Shown: positions 1 to 14,610 of the stretch, piece after piece
How positions within the stretch are numbered: the first letter of the stretch is position 1
How the letters are laid out: the number at the start of each line of letters is the position of its first letter
NCBI GenBank assembly: GCA_036365515.1
Contig: CM070873.1
Location: forward strand, 230,159,876 to 230,223,875
Direction: 5' to 3'
DNA from: Torymus aiolomorphi
Taxonomy: Eukaryota; Arthropoda; Insecta; Hymenoptera; Torymidae
DNA: 64,000 nt
The notes under the pieces: model-generated
Databases searched by the model: none
What the model saw: only the letters and a program-made list of their open reading frames with translations
What the model was told of the DNA's origin: nothing
Program-made: the position numbers and the translations under genes

Positions 1-3540
<3,540 letters not shown>

Positions 3541-3908
3541 GTTTTAAGCGTTTTCTGAGATGTATGTATGTCTGTACGTCCGTATGTACTCAAGTTTCTC
3601 GATTATCTCAATGAATTTTCGATCGATTTCATCGGGATTGCGGGAAAATACTCCTCTAATTATACCTAACTGCTGGTTCTATATTGAGATAGATCGATGA
3701 AAAATTTTTCAAATGCGAGCACAAAGAAATATCTCAAAAAATCGATTTTTAAGCCTAATGTCTAGAAAAATTAATTTTAAGCTAATATGTACAGGTCTAT
3801 CTGCTAAAACTAATTAAAATACAGCTTTTTTATGTTGAACACTTTTTTGTACGAGCAATATTTGCCAAGATAACTGCGAAAAACGGCCAAAAATGGTCAA
3901 AAATGAAT

Positions 3909-4370
3909 GATTTTCGGCTATAAATTCTCAGAATTTGATTTTATACAAAAATGTTAAATACAAAAGTTGTAGATAATATTGAAACAAAACTTTTTCCCAT
4001 TTAATATTTTTTTGTAAAATCAACTCCTGACGAGCTAGACTTATAAAAACGATTTTAAACGCCTAAATACACATAAAATAAACGATTTTCGGCTATAACT
4101 TGTCAGAATTTAATTTTTCACAAACATGTTTAATACAAAAGTTGTAGATAATATTAAAATAAAACTTTTTCCCATTTAACATTTTCATATAAAATGGATT
4201 CCTGACCGCTTAGACCTATAAAAACGATTTTTAATGCCTAAATACACCTGAAATAGTCGATTTTCGCTTATCATACAAGAATTTGACTTTCAATAAAACT
4301 GTTAGTGAATTTTCGCTTATTATTTCGCAGAATTAGATTTACACAGAAGTATTCAATACAATAGCTCCAA
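3909..4370 (+). repeat. 175-bp tandem repeat, two full units plus a decayed third
   Basis: GATTTTCGGCTATAA begins units at 3909 and 4084, with a diverged third start at 4259 (exact 175-base steps). Each unit contains ACAAAAGTTGTAGATAATAT, AACTTTTTCCCATTTAA, a TCCTGAC-type word and AGAC(T/C)TATAAAAACGATTTT. An inverted, diverged copy of the unit lies at 53441-53562. The preceding 3541-3908 is AT-rich, with TATGTATGTCTGTACGTCCG near its start, and looks like the same repeat family. Confidence 0.85.
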
Positions 4371-4459
4371 ATAAGATGGAAAAAATCGACATAACATTCC
4401 AAAGATAATATAATTACAAAAACATAATAATAAGATACAAAATTACATTTGATTACAAT

Positions 4460-5145
4460 ATTCAATGGGATAAACACATTGGAAGAATAATTAAAGAAAC
4501 AAAATATCTATTTCCCTGTTTTCTACAAAAAGATTTTTAATAACAATTTTAAAAAAATTGATATAAGATTACCCAGCTTAACCTACTATGTTCCCAGGAC
4601 CTAAGCGATTGAACTAAAAGAATCAAAATTGTGTAATATTATATAAGTACATGTTAAAGGAATATCATATATACAAAAAAAACTTTTGTGTAATGTATGA
4701 GCTATAAATGTTGTAATATGGTAAATTTCAATGCATAAAGAATGCAATGTTCTAGCTGACTCAGTCTTACAGCATGTAGAAAACTATTAAATAGGCAAGT
4801 CTCACTGGGTAGAAGTCTGCGAAATACATAATGATGTATTTTAATACAACAGATACCCTGAAGCGAGTTCTTACACCCTGACTAAACTTAGAAATTAAAT
4901 AGACGAGCTAATATTACCAGGGACAACTACCTACCCTTATCGCATTTAACAACACACACAGCACTTATATAATATTTCCCAGTTCCTATTACCTATCCCC
5001 TCACACTTTAAAGCACTAACACTCGAAGATCACTTAGAGCTGCAGAAGTTGCAAAATAGGGCTAGACGGTCTAGGCTGGCACTACTCCATGGATGCCAGT
5101 CTGCTGAGAATCATCTAACAGCGATCCACTGTGTCAGTAACCACA
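4460..5145 (+). pseudogene. Remnant of a non-LTR (jockey-type) retrotransposon, RT C-terminal region
   Basis: Two in-frame fragments resemble the segment after the RT palm in jockey-like LINEs. At 4460-4537 it reads IQWDKHIGRIIKETKYLF, like the WxxHI...K element of this group. At 5032-5145 it reads LEDHLELQKLQNRARR and then LALLHGCQSAENHL, like the usual LQxxQNRALR...ENHL tail. Between and around them are stops and frame changes, so the copy is dead. The exact family is not identifiable by eye. Confidence 0.45.
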
Positions 5146-5272
5146 CCACCTAGGAGGAAAGTACTGACAGAGACCGTCAATTGTATTTCAATGTCAGGGA
5201 ATGCCTCAGCCTAGGGATCAGCAAAGCGCATGAACAGCAGATCAGTTCCTATTCTGGGGGACAAGCGAGGAG

Positions 5273-5640
5273 AGTTGAGCACCTAAAAACCACATATGAC
5301 TAATAAATAGATGACTCAAAAAAACATACCATACAAAAGAAAAGTCTGCAGCAATGGCTGTTGTTCACTCACTGTACCAGCTTCCTGTAACAACTAGAGG
5401 GGAAGAACTGGTGGAGACCTTAAATCGTTGTTTCACTGAAGACGCTGAAGACACAAGCAGCAGCTTAACAGTACACATAGTCACTAGTGTAAGAGTCAAA
5501 CAAGGAAAGTTGAGCACCTAAAAACCACATATAATTACTAAATAGATGACTCAGACAACATTTACACATCCAAGAAACAGTCTGCAGCAGTGCCCGTCGT
5601 TTACACTACTCTCGCTGCCACAGATACCTGCAACAAGCGA
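5273..5640 (+). repeat. Diverged direct repeat with 245-bp step
   Basis: AGTTGAGCACCTAAAAACCA followed by CATAT and AATAGATGACTC occurs at 5273 and again at 5518, followed in both by a CAAGAAA/CAAAAGAAA and GTCTGCAGCA segment. It lies just downstream of the LINE remnant and may be part of it or a satellite-like tail. Confidence 0.7.
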
Positions 5641-6105
5641 AAGTACCATCAGCTCACCCATCAGAGAGGTTAGGAACGAGAAAATGCTTACTAAATCTGC
5701 TCTCGCCGCTGACACACTGCCTTCCCATCTCCGACGAATTATCGACAGTCGATGAACACGATGAAAGGGCGAACACGATTCACCAGGGCGGCATACTACA
5801 GCAGCCACAGTCATCGCTGGGGACGCCGGGACCCAGACGATTCGATTGTTGACAACACACACCATGGACACATGTGCGCCACGGCTGACGGCACGCCGCA
5901 CTACTCAGCAGTAGCAGAAAGCGCGCACAATCATATATATATAGATATATCTTATACCTCGCGGTCGCACGAGTCGCATGTGTTTTTCCGCTGTTCTTGG
6001 TGTGCGAACGCAGCCTAGCCGAAGCACGGTAGTATACATAGGTCCGGAAAGTGTGTACGACCGTGAGCCGAGGTACCTAGCGTAGCCATTACGACTGCTG
6101 CAGTA

Positions 6106-6376
6106 CACTGAAAAAAATTTGGCACGGCGTCTGTTTCCATCACAGTTCGTCAGCGCCCCCTTCGCTGCGTGTGTCAGACCACCCACTTTTGGCACAGCGT
6201 TTGTCCCTAACGGGAGAGGAGCTGTACCAGTACGGGGCGCGCGATGCTTTTACGGGACAGGAGCTGTGCCAGTACGGGGCAGGAGATGTGCCGAACCGAG
6301 GTACAACATTCGACCCTACTTTCGGCATAGCGTATGTACTTATCGGGTCAGCTGGAGTGCCAAAGTTTTTTCAGTG
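6106..6376. mobile_element. 271-bp MITE with TA target site
   Basis: The left end is CACTGAAAAAAATTTGGCAC; the right end, reverse-complemented, is CACTGAAAAAACTTTGGCAC. TA flanks both sides (6104-6105, 6377-6378). The inside holds two imperfect copies of a CGGGA(G/C)AGGAGCTGT(A/G)CCAG unit. There is no transposase ORF. The ends and TA site suggest a Tc1/mariner-type non-autonomous element; the superfamily is inference. Confidence 0.75.
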
Positions 6377-6694
6377 TATAAGTATTCATGCACGCAGGTC
6401 GCAGGGCTAAGCCAGATTGCCGTTGCCGAATGCATCAGTATTGAGCATTCTCCTTCTGTTTTTCTCCTTTTCGCGGTATTAGTGTATATATATGCATATG
6501 TGCGCAAGTATTTTTTTGTAATTGAGATTGTATAGGTATATGTAGTTAGGAACACCTGTGAGTCCGTGAGCAGCTAGTTTATTATTATTATTATTATATA
6601 TTTAATTTTTTTTTTATTATAAATATCGGAAGTGTTGCAATTTTCGCTTTTATAAAAATACAAGGTTCTCCTGAGTATTGCGGTCGTGCCTATT

Positions 6695-6822
6695 ATGTAA
6701 AAACGAAGTTTTTACATAGGGAGGGGGCGGGCGACGAGCGAAGCGAGGAGCAGGTGTGTGTGGGGGCGGGGGGGATGGCGTGCGGAAGGCACGCTGGGGG
6801 GCGCAGCCCCCCTAGCTATAGT
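6695..6822. other. Hairpin followed by a G-rich palindromic-word segment
   Basis: ATGTAAAAAC-GAA-GTTTTTACAT (6695-6717) forms a 10-bp stem. It is followed by GGGAGGGGGCGGGCGACGAGCGAAGCGAG and then GGGGGGCGCAGCCCCCC near 6797-6813. Such GAGCGAAGCGAG and GGGCGCAGCCC words are unlike the surroundings. No gene is seen; the origin is unknown. Confidence 0.4.
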
Positions 6823-6860
6823 GCTAATAACGGCTCTGGAACTATCAACAATAATACTCG

Positions 6861-9760
6861 TCCATAATCCAATCGCCGACGGAGAGATATATTTGACAAG
6901 TTTATTTGGCGACGATGAGCGCACGGTGAAATAACCTGTGAAGTTGCTCTTGTAAACAGGCCAACTCCTCGTAGCGTCGTGTGGGGGTGTTGGTATTCTA
7001 AAACCGTGCCGTGAGGAAGAATGTGGATGTATATATGAATAAACGTTACGGAACGGAAAAAAAGAATCTTAAAGGAAGCGTGCGGGCTTCTTTTTTTTTT
7101 TTACCGAGAATTATTCTTTTTTCGCTAACAAAAGTCGCCTTTTAAAGTAAATTAGTATCATTCTCCTCATGCTAATCAACTCGCGCGAGTTAATACTCCG
7201 CTACTATATACTCACAGACGCGCGTACACACACAGACACTTACGAACGCGCGAGCGCGCGGGAAAAAAGATCCCAGTCTATAATTAGCAGCCCGCGAAAC
7301 CCATACAAAACACGCTCGGAACAATGGCCAATTCGAGCGCAGGCGACATTTTTTCCCGTAGTCTCTCCCTTCCTAAAGAAAAAAAAAACGAACACCGCGC
7401 GCATTAAGACTCAAGCCAAACTCCGTCGACCTTCGGATATAATAATCCACACGAATTCTATTACATCTTGCGCAAAAGTCGCGTCGATTCGGTCCCTCGT
7501 CGCCTCACCTACACTCCAACGAGAATACAAAAAAAAAACACCGGTGCTTACAGGTACACCCATACTACGCTATATAAGCACACACGGCTATTACACATCA
7601 ACCACGTGCGGTGAAAAAAAGCGCGTGTGTGATAATCATGCAGGCCTGTGCCTGCAGATCGTCTGCGATGCGCGCACAATTACAGCACGCGCCCATCATG
7701 TTTCTTCCCGATGCAGCAGCAGCAGTGGGCACGTCATCAGCATTAGAATTATGTATGTACGTATACGCGTGCGCGTTATTAGCGCGGGCGTGCCTTCCCC
7801 CCTACCACAGGCGCTTTTCCGCGCGCGTCCTTGAGCTACACGGCGAGAAAAAGACGACGACAGAGGAAAAAAGGGAAGGAGGAGCTCGCGAGAGAGGCAC
7901 GACTATGACTCTATATGTACACAGGCTGCTGCTACTACGCTTTTTCACGCGGCGCGTTCGTTCAGGGTCTCGGACGCGCGACCTCAAACGCGTTCCATGT
8001 GTGTGTGTAGTGCAGCGGAGTGGTATAACGCGGGCGTGTCGTAACTCACCGGAGTGCAGTGTAGTATACTACACAGCCCGCTTTTATTATCGTCGTCGCG
8101 CGATTTTCCGCGAGGAGCAAGCTTGATTGCACGAGTTGAGTTCTTTTGTGCGACCATTGCTTTGGCTGCTGCCATGCTCTCCGAGTGGTAATGGCTTTTT
8201 TTTTACAACTCCCCGCGCGTGTATAGGTGCGAGTGATTGAATGAGCGCGTGAATTCCGAGAGCGTAGGTGTGTGTGTGTGTATGCGTGCATCAGGTTTAA
8301 TTTTCCATCGCGTATGGGATCAAGGAGTAGGTGTGTGCGATGGATTTTAGATTGCACAATTTTGTGATAATTTGGAATATGTATGTGGGTGCATATAAAG
8401 TGTAAAATATTAATAAGCGGATAATAGATGTGTGATAATTTGGAATATGTATGTGGGTGCATATAGAGTGTAAAATATTAATAAGCGGATAATAGGTGTG
8501 TGATATTTTGGACGATTCGAATGTAATTTTACGGTCTCTTTTACACCTGTACGGGTTTGCATGAGTCCCGGTGCGAGCAAATGTCCGCGTGGCAATGAAA
8601 TTCAAGGCTTTATATTTTCAGAATCGTAAAGGAGCCATAAAGAGCTGTGATGAAAAATCCTTTCGACGAGAGTCGAGTCTTGAATTCTATTTCTCTCTCT
8701 CTCTCTCTTTTTTTTTCTTCGCCCGGGAGATCCGGTAGGGTGATTCCTGTTTTGTTTTATGCCTGGTTTATATATATAGACACAGTTCTGAAACAATGAA
8801 TGTCACAAAAATTGGAGAGACCGTGCGTTTTTATTTGAAATTTTTTATTGGCCTGGCGTTATGTTCCTCTGTCTCTCACTTGCGCGTACGCGCTCTCTTC
8901 CGTCGTAACAATCGTTTCGCAAACCGTAAAAACTGCCGACTGTGACGCTTCGGACTTTACATTTTTTTTACGAGCTAGGCTACACTTTTTTTTTGTTATT
9001 AGGAAACGGATGACGAACGGGGAGAAAAAGTATAACGAATATAATGGCGATTCACCAGAGGACGGTTTTATAATAAATTTTCGTTCAACATTGCAAAAAA
9101 AAAAAAAAAAAGGAATTGACGGATTCATGTCGTTTGAATTTAGCGATTAATCATGCTAATACGAGTCGTACGGTGCAAGTCAAGTGTGGGATTCTGATAA
9201 CATTGACCCCTTTCAATTAAAGATTCTCTCGTCTCTTTCATTAGTAAGCGCAATAAACTCGGAATCATCAATTAAAATAAACATGTCGAGACCATCAAGT
9301 GAAAATATGAAGATCATTAGCGGATAAATAGGCGAGTGAAAAGCTCGCTTTTATATAAACAACCATTTGCATATATTATGTAAAAACCATTATAGCTCTA
9401 TTACAATGCATTGCTGTGAATTACTTTTGACGTGGTATACTTTGCGCTACAATGAATTATTTAAATTGTTATTCAGAAAAGAAATTTTAATATTTTACTA
9501 CCGCTCTTGGCTGTGACCTATATTTTGACTTGACGATGAATTAATTTTCTCGGACAGTATTTTATTTAGGTCTTTCTGAGACGTTGCAGTCGTCAGTAAT
9601 GAGATTCTTGGGAAATATACTTTAACTTAAAAAAAAAAAAAATAAGAGTAATTTTTAGATTAATTAATTTGTCCATCAAATCAGTTCCCCATACCTTCTC
9701 GTTAAATTTTTAAATAAAAAAATGCTTGATAAAAATATAAATTTAAAACTACGATACTAC
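6861..9760. other. Non-coding DNA between repeats
   Basis: A CpG-rich block (about 7190-8260) is followed by a G/T-rich stretch (8240-8600) and AT-rich DNA. Apart from the 68-bp tandem repeat, listed separately, and short homopolymers (A run 9096-9111), nothing recognisable is seen. Confidence 0.5.
8363..8512 (+). repeat. 68-bp tandem duplication
   Basis: TGTGATAATTTGGAATATGT begins at 8363 and 8431; the units end in TTAATAAGCGGATAATAG and differ at only a few positions. A third start (TGTGATATTTTGG) is cut short at about 8499. Confidence 0.92.
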
Positions 9761-9904
9761 TCTGCCAAATCATTTAACCATTGCTCTTTCCACCATTAAA
9801 AGCCACACATAAACGACAATGCTTCCCTAATGACTAATCAATAAGAAATCCCACATCCATATAACCATCCCATGAAAACACTCGATCCACCATAATATAT
9901 TATA

Positions 9905-10255
9905 CCTGACCCAGCGCCGCGTGTACGAGGTAAATACGGGATCGAGGGCGCTCCTCTTCTCTCTTTCTCTCTCTCTCCGCTCGAAAACACGGTTTGGAGA
10001 GCGCGACACTGACCTGCGCAACGAGCGCGCGGGGCGCTCGTAACCCGGCGGGCGAGCGCTCATCGGGTCAGGGCTGACCGTCTCATCTCTCTCTCTCTCC
10101 CTCCCTCCCTCCGTCGCTCGCACGGCGCCGCTGCCACCCACACCGCCGCGGCACAGTGGTGGGGAGCGGAGCACGAGCGCTATGGAGTCTCGGTAAAAAA
10201 TCAAGGACCTCGCGACCTCGCGCGTGTAGCTGCAGCAAAAAGAGAGGAGTGATGC
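9905..10255. other. CpG-rich core with skewed shoulders
   Basis: The CpG-dense core has a C/A-rich left shoulder (9770-9905) and a very G-rich right shoulder (10256-10470). It is a possible regulatory element or initiation site; no gene is visible. Confidence 0.4.
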
Positions 10256-10636
10256 AGGAAGGTGTGTGTGTGTGTGTGTCTATGCTGGCGGTGAATTTTT
10301 AGGACAGGAGGTGAACTGGGCTTTTTGGGGAGATTGGATGGATGGGAGGGAGGGGTGGGGGTATAGGGGTGAAGGATGAATGGAGGAGATGGGGTCGAGG
10401 AGAGTTGTGAATGGGAGTTGTTGTTGCCTTCGCGTTTGGGGATGAGGATACGCGAGTGGATTTATTAAAACGTATGGATGATAAGACCATTTAATATAAG
10501 AGTCAAATAACAAAGAGAGGATGAAAAAATGCACTTTTGTTCGATTGTTTCGGGAGTTATTGCAATGTCTGCCGGATAAACAATACGACATGTAAAATAT
10601 AACATTTTGAGAGAACGTCGGGGTAAGGTCTTTCCG

Positions 10637-10720
10637 ACACACACACACACACACACACCCACACACCCACACACACACACACACAGACACACACACGCAC
10701 ACACACACACACACACACAC
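10637..10720. repeat. (CA)n microsatellite with interruptions
   Basis: CA repeat of about 84 bases with CCC, AGAC and GC interruptions. Confidence 0.97.
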
Positions 10721-10747
10721 TTTATTTACATCATATTACGCATGATT

Positions 10748-10975
10748 ATGGATCTAAAGTTTGCATCGTTGGAGTGCAACGAAATAATTTTTTACAATTA
10801 TTTACAGTTTTTAAGCAATGGAAATTTTATCTAAATTTTTCTTATAATAAGTTATTTGATACTGTAAAATAATAAATCTACACGCAAAATTGATATAAGT
10901 TATTATAAACTTGAAGTAAAATCAAATATTTCTTTTTATTTCGATGCACTACAACGTTGCAAACTTCAGACCCAC
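10748..10975 (+). mobile_element. 228-bp MITE, copy 1 of a family with two copies here
   Basis: The terminal inverted repeat of about 38 bp starts ATGGATCTAAAGTTTGCATC on the left and (reverse-complemented) GTGGGTCTGAAGTTTGCAAC on the right; both continue to CGAAATAA. GCATGATT flanks it exactly on both sides (10740-10747, 10976-10983). An 8-bp duplication fits hAT or P-type elements. There is no ORF. Confidence 0.8.
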
Positions 10976-10983
10976 GCATGATT

Positions 10984-13597
10984 TGCCATTTTATTGCAAT
11001 CGTAAACAGATTGAGTACATATACGCATCAGTTTTATTAGGATTCAAAATATTCATAAAACAAAAAAAACTAATATTATTGTTTATATGTCCCCGACGAG
11101 AGTTCAATTAACAACTCCCACGACTGAGCTATTAGCCGACGGCTGGAACAACGCGCTCCATTGATCAAGAATATATATTCTGCACTGTAACCGTTCCCTT
11201 CTTGGGTCCGCGAAGCGCTCTCGAATCCCACTCGCGCAGCCGATGACTCTGAATGTTTTTCCCTCCAATTCACATACAAATCTCCCGGGTAAAAATATCA
11301 TTTCAAAAAAATCTGCAGCCTCTCCTCGCAACGCTGACGTCAACCCTCTCATTAATGACAACAGCGCAGCTACGTTCGTTCGTCCGTTCCTATACGTTCG
11401 TTCGCACCTCACACGCCCTGCGCTCGCGTTTATTTATACGCTATTGGCGCGGCGTTACGTAACCCCATATACACGAGCGACGGATTGAGCGAGAGATTTC
11501 GTATATAGGAAGAAAAAAAAAGAAAAAAGATCGAACGCAATAATAATAATGCACCACGACGTCGCGTGCGCGCGCGCGGCTATGTTAACGAGGTTCTGTC
11601 CCTTCCCTCCCTCTCTCTCGCACTCGGGTGCGTCTTATTATTTATTAACGCTAAGCGACACACACACACACATCGGACGATGCGACAGCTCGGCGGCTGA
11701 TGTGGGTATAATATAATACACACTCGACTGCTCCGAATGGACGCGCGCGCGATCACGAAGATAGATGTTTGACCTTAGAAATTAATAACTCTGCGCAGCG
11801 ACGAGCTGTCGGTACTTATACGTGCACGTTATATAATTAAGCGATTATCTCTCTCGTGGGAGTGTATAGGTGCGCGCGGGCGGTCGTCGCGTGCTGCGCC
11901 CCAGCGCGGCGCCTTACGATAAATTTCAATTTTTTCGTCGACGTCGCGCGGTGCGGCTGCATGAGAATATACTTATATTCTGGCGCGTGCACGCGGTGCT
12001 GCACGAGCGCGCGTGTAATTTGGCTTTAATTGTGAGCCGCCGAGAATTTTAATTAAATTTGTACTTTAATTTACGCCGTATGCATTATACACCTCTTCGT
12101 TGTCTAGTGAATCCTATACTTAAAGAGTGCAAAAGAAAAGACCAGAGTGCTGCTAACTCGCAGTTGATAAAAAATTGTATACAGGTGCGCTTTGCTATAT
12201 TTGTTACAAACGAGCACAGAGAGCAGCAGCGCGAAAGAAGAGACAATGGACGCGCTATCCTATTATATCGCGTCAACGCTAAAATAAAAATAATCGTTTT
12301 CTAATTAAACGGCAAAACGTTGCGCGCGCGTGATAGTTTTAATTAAATGAAATTCTATACTCCCTCTCTCTTCCGTACAGCAGTGATATTTAAAATCGAA
12401 ATTTAATTAAACTGAAAGTACGCACATTAACCGCGGGTATATCGAGTTAATTTTGAACGGCGCGTCGGTACATGATGACGTTACGGTTAAAACAAGGTAC
12501 ACGCGCACGCGCGTCTATATACACGTTACATCAAACTGCAACTATAGTTGCAGTATACATCCATCGCATCCCGATCCCCATCTATATAATACCCACAGAA
12601 TTTTGCATCAGCACTCCACCCAATCGTCCCAAAAATAACCTTCCGCACACATGACCGCCGTAACAACGCCTCGCGTCATCGACCAAATATGCATCACGAA
12701 AAAAAGCCCTGCACGCACGCGCCCACGTACAGTAATAATAATTACTACACCCGAAAATTGACGCGCGTGCAGCACACACAGAACCGAGGGGGAGAGCGAA
12801 AGTCCGGGACGCGGTCAATGGGGAGGGAGAAAGCGACGGCGGGAGTCACCCCCGGCGCGGCGTCCTTCGAAAATGGCTCGAGGTCGCGGGAATTAGGCCA
12901 AGCGCGCGCACCTCGTTCTAGTGCAGCCCCCATTCCCCATATATGTGTGTGTGTATATATGTATACACGCACACGCATGTCGCGCCCTCGCTCCTCTTTA
13001 CCCGGATCTTGGATTCCCCGTCGCCCGCCGTAGTCACGGTTACTGCGCTGTTACATTATTGCGCCACGTCGCGTGCGTAACGGTGCATTGTGTGTAAGCC
13101 GGGGCGCGATTATATCCCTTTTTCGACTATTGGATATATTGTTCCGGGGATTACGCAGTCTTTTCTGTTTTTCGGCCGTTAGGTGAGGCTTGTGTTGTAT
13201 AGGTTACCGATGGTTGCGGGAATGATGGGTTTAGGATAATTTTGGGTGTTGATGGCGTTGTCGTTGTGGTAAAGAGTTGACGACGTCTCGAAGAATTTTT
13301 CAAGGCTATTTTTGAGATTATAAATAAAGATCCTTTATTGTTATACCAAAAACTAGTTATCCAGAGTCGATTGTTCACAGCTGATCAGCATCTTTCATTA
13401 CCATAGTCGTAAACAATTCTTTAAAAAATCTTTAGCAAACGCCAGAGCGGATACTATTACCCCAGTGAACCGTTTTAACGACCTTCCACGCTCTTCTCCC
13501 AATCACAACACGCACTCCAAACACACTCCTGCAGCTTGATATTTAAATAACAAATCCCCGCGCGTGCACTATATAAATTGAGCCTGCAACTTTCGTT
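10984..13597. other. Non-coding DNA with a CpG-rich core at 12650-13130
   Basis: CpG-rich DNA at 11100-12060 and 12650-13130; the latter has a C/A-rich shoulder at 12540-12650 and a G/T-rich one at 13180-13290. No exon was recognised. Confidence 0.45.
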
Positions 13598-13598
13598 C

Positions 13599-13651
<53 letters not shown>
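13598..13651. repeat. Compound (TA)n(CA)n microsatellite
   Basis: TA repeat followed directly by CA repeat. Confidence 0.96.
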
Positions 13652-13655
<4 letters not shown>

Positions 13656-14280
13656 GTTACAAAGGGGGATGCATTCATTTCATTCGCACACGATCGTTGT
13701 TGCAGCCTGCGGGAGAACAAACAGCCAGCGCTCGATGCACTTTTGTTGTGCCCCTCCGACGGTGCATGCACGCTGCAGCCGAGGGGTCTTATTAAAGGAG
13801 TATGTGCAGCCTGCGATTGTTTTCGCGCAGCAGCGGCGGGTTTATCGCCGCGCGGCATCGCATAAATGGGCGCGACGCGCAGGCAACGCGCGAGAGTGTA
13901 TAGTTTATATAGTGTCTGCTATGGGTGTATGCATGATGGTTGGGAGAGAAGAGGGCTTCATCTATGGGATACGGCTGTGGGATTGCGAAATGTTGCGAGT
14001 TGTTGCGAAGGTAGAGGGTCTGGAGGTAACTAATCAGCTGTGCGGAGAATTTATAAAAAAGCCGGCGTTTTTATCGAAGAGACAATGCGGTATGTTGCTC
14101 GAATGTTGTAAAATTCATAATTTAGAAGATTATTGTACTTCTTTGCGTTGCGTCTGGAACGAAGATTGTATTACAACCGCGCGGTGGTGCATAGTTGCGC
14201 AAGATGAAGGTAACAGGTCTAATTGAAAATTGTTTACGATAACTATATGATTAAGGCCATGTGAAACCGTGAATTTCAAT
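13652..14280. other. CpG-rich core and G/T-rich right shoulder, no credible gene
   Basis: A CpG-rich core (to about 13920) follows a C/A-rich shoulder (13440-13560), and 13920-14080 is G/T-rich. A 185-codon open frame crosses this stretch but has no recognisable domain and shares the skewed composition. Confidence 0.4.
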
Positions 14281-14610
14281 ATTTTTTAAATCAGCATTCA
14301 AGCGTTTATTCGGAAAAAAAATTTTCGTCAAGCGCTCCATACACATAAACACTGTATTCAGGAATTTTTTTGAGCAATTCTATTAGCATTTTCGTTAGCT
14401 ATGCTCGTTTGAAAAGTAGGTCAATTACAGATTGCTACTTACCGACAATACGGTTTCTATTTTATTAAATAAATTCTCATCATTTTTTTGTAAAAATACG
14501 TTCGTCAAGCGCTCCGTATATGTTAATACTATACTCAGATTTTTTTTTTGGATGATTCTATTGGTATTTTCCTGAGATGTACTCGTTTGAAAATTATGTC
14601 GGTATTTAAC
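14281..14610 (-). repeat. Diverged direct repeat (187-bp step), related to sequence inside the hAT element
   Basis: CGTCAAGCGCTCC(A/G)TA followed by a T run and TTCTATT(A/G)G and CTCGTTTGAAAA occurs at 14326 and 14513. Reverse-complemented, it matches the CTGAG(T/C)ATAGTATTTACATA...CGGAGCGCCTGA module found twice at 35516-35575 and 35700-35760, so one repeat family occurs at both loci. Confidence 0.75.

Noticed and set aside
7169..7834. 221-codon plus-strand open frame
   Set aside because: Random-looking sequence in CpG-rich DNA, no domain, no start context.
13669..14226. 185-codon open frame on the plus strand
   Set aside because: No recognisable domain, odd mix of Cys, Arg and Val explained by CpG-rich then G/T-rich composition, and it crosses one of the skew modules. 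No splice or conservation support.
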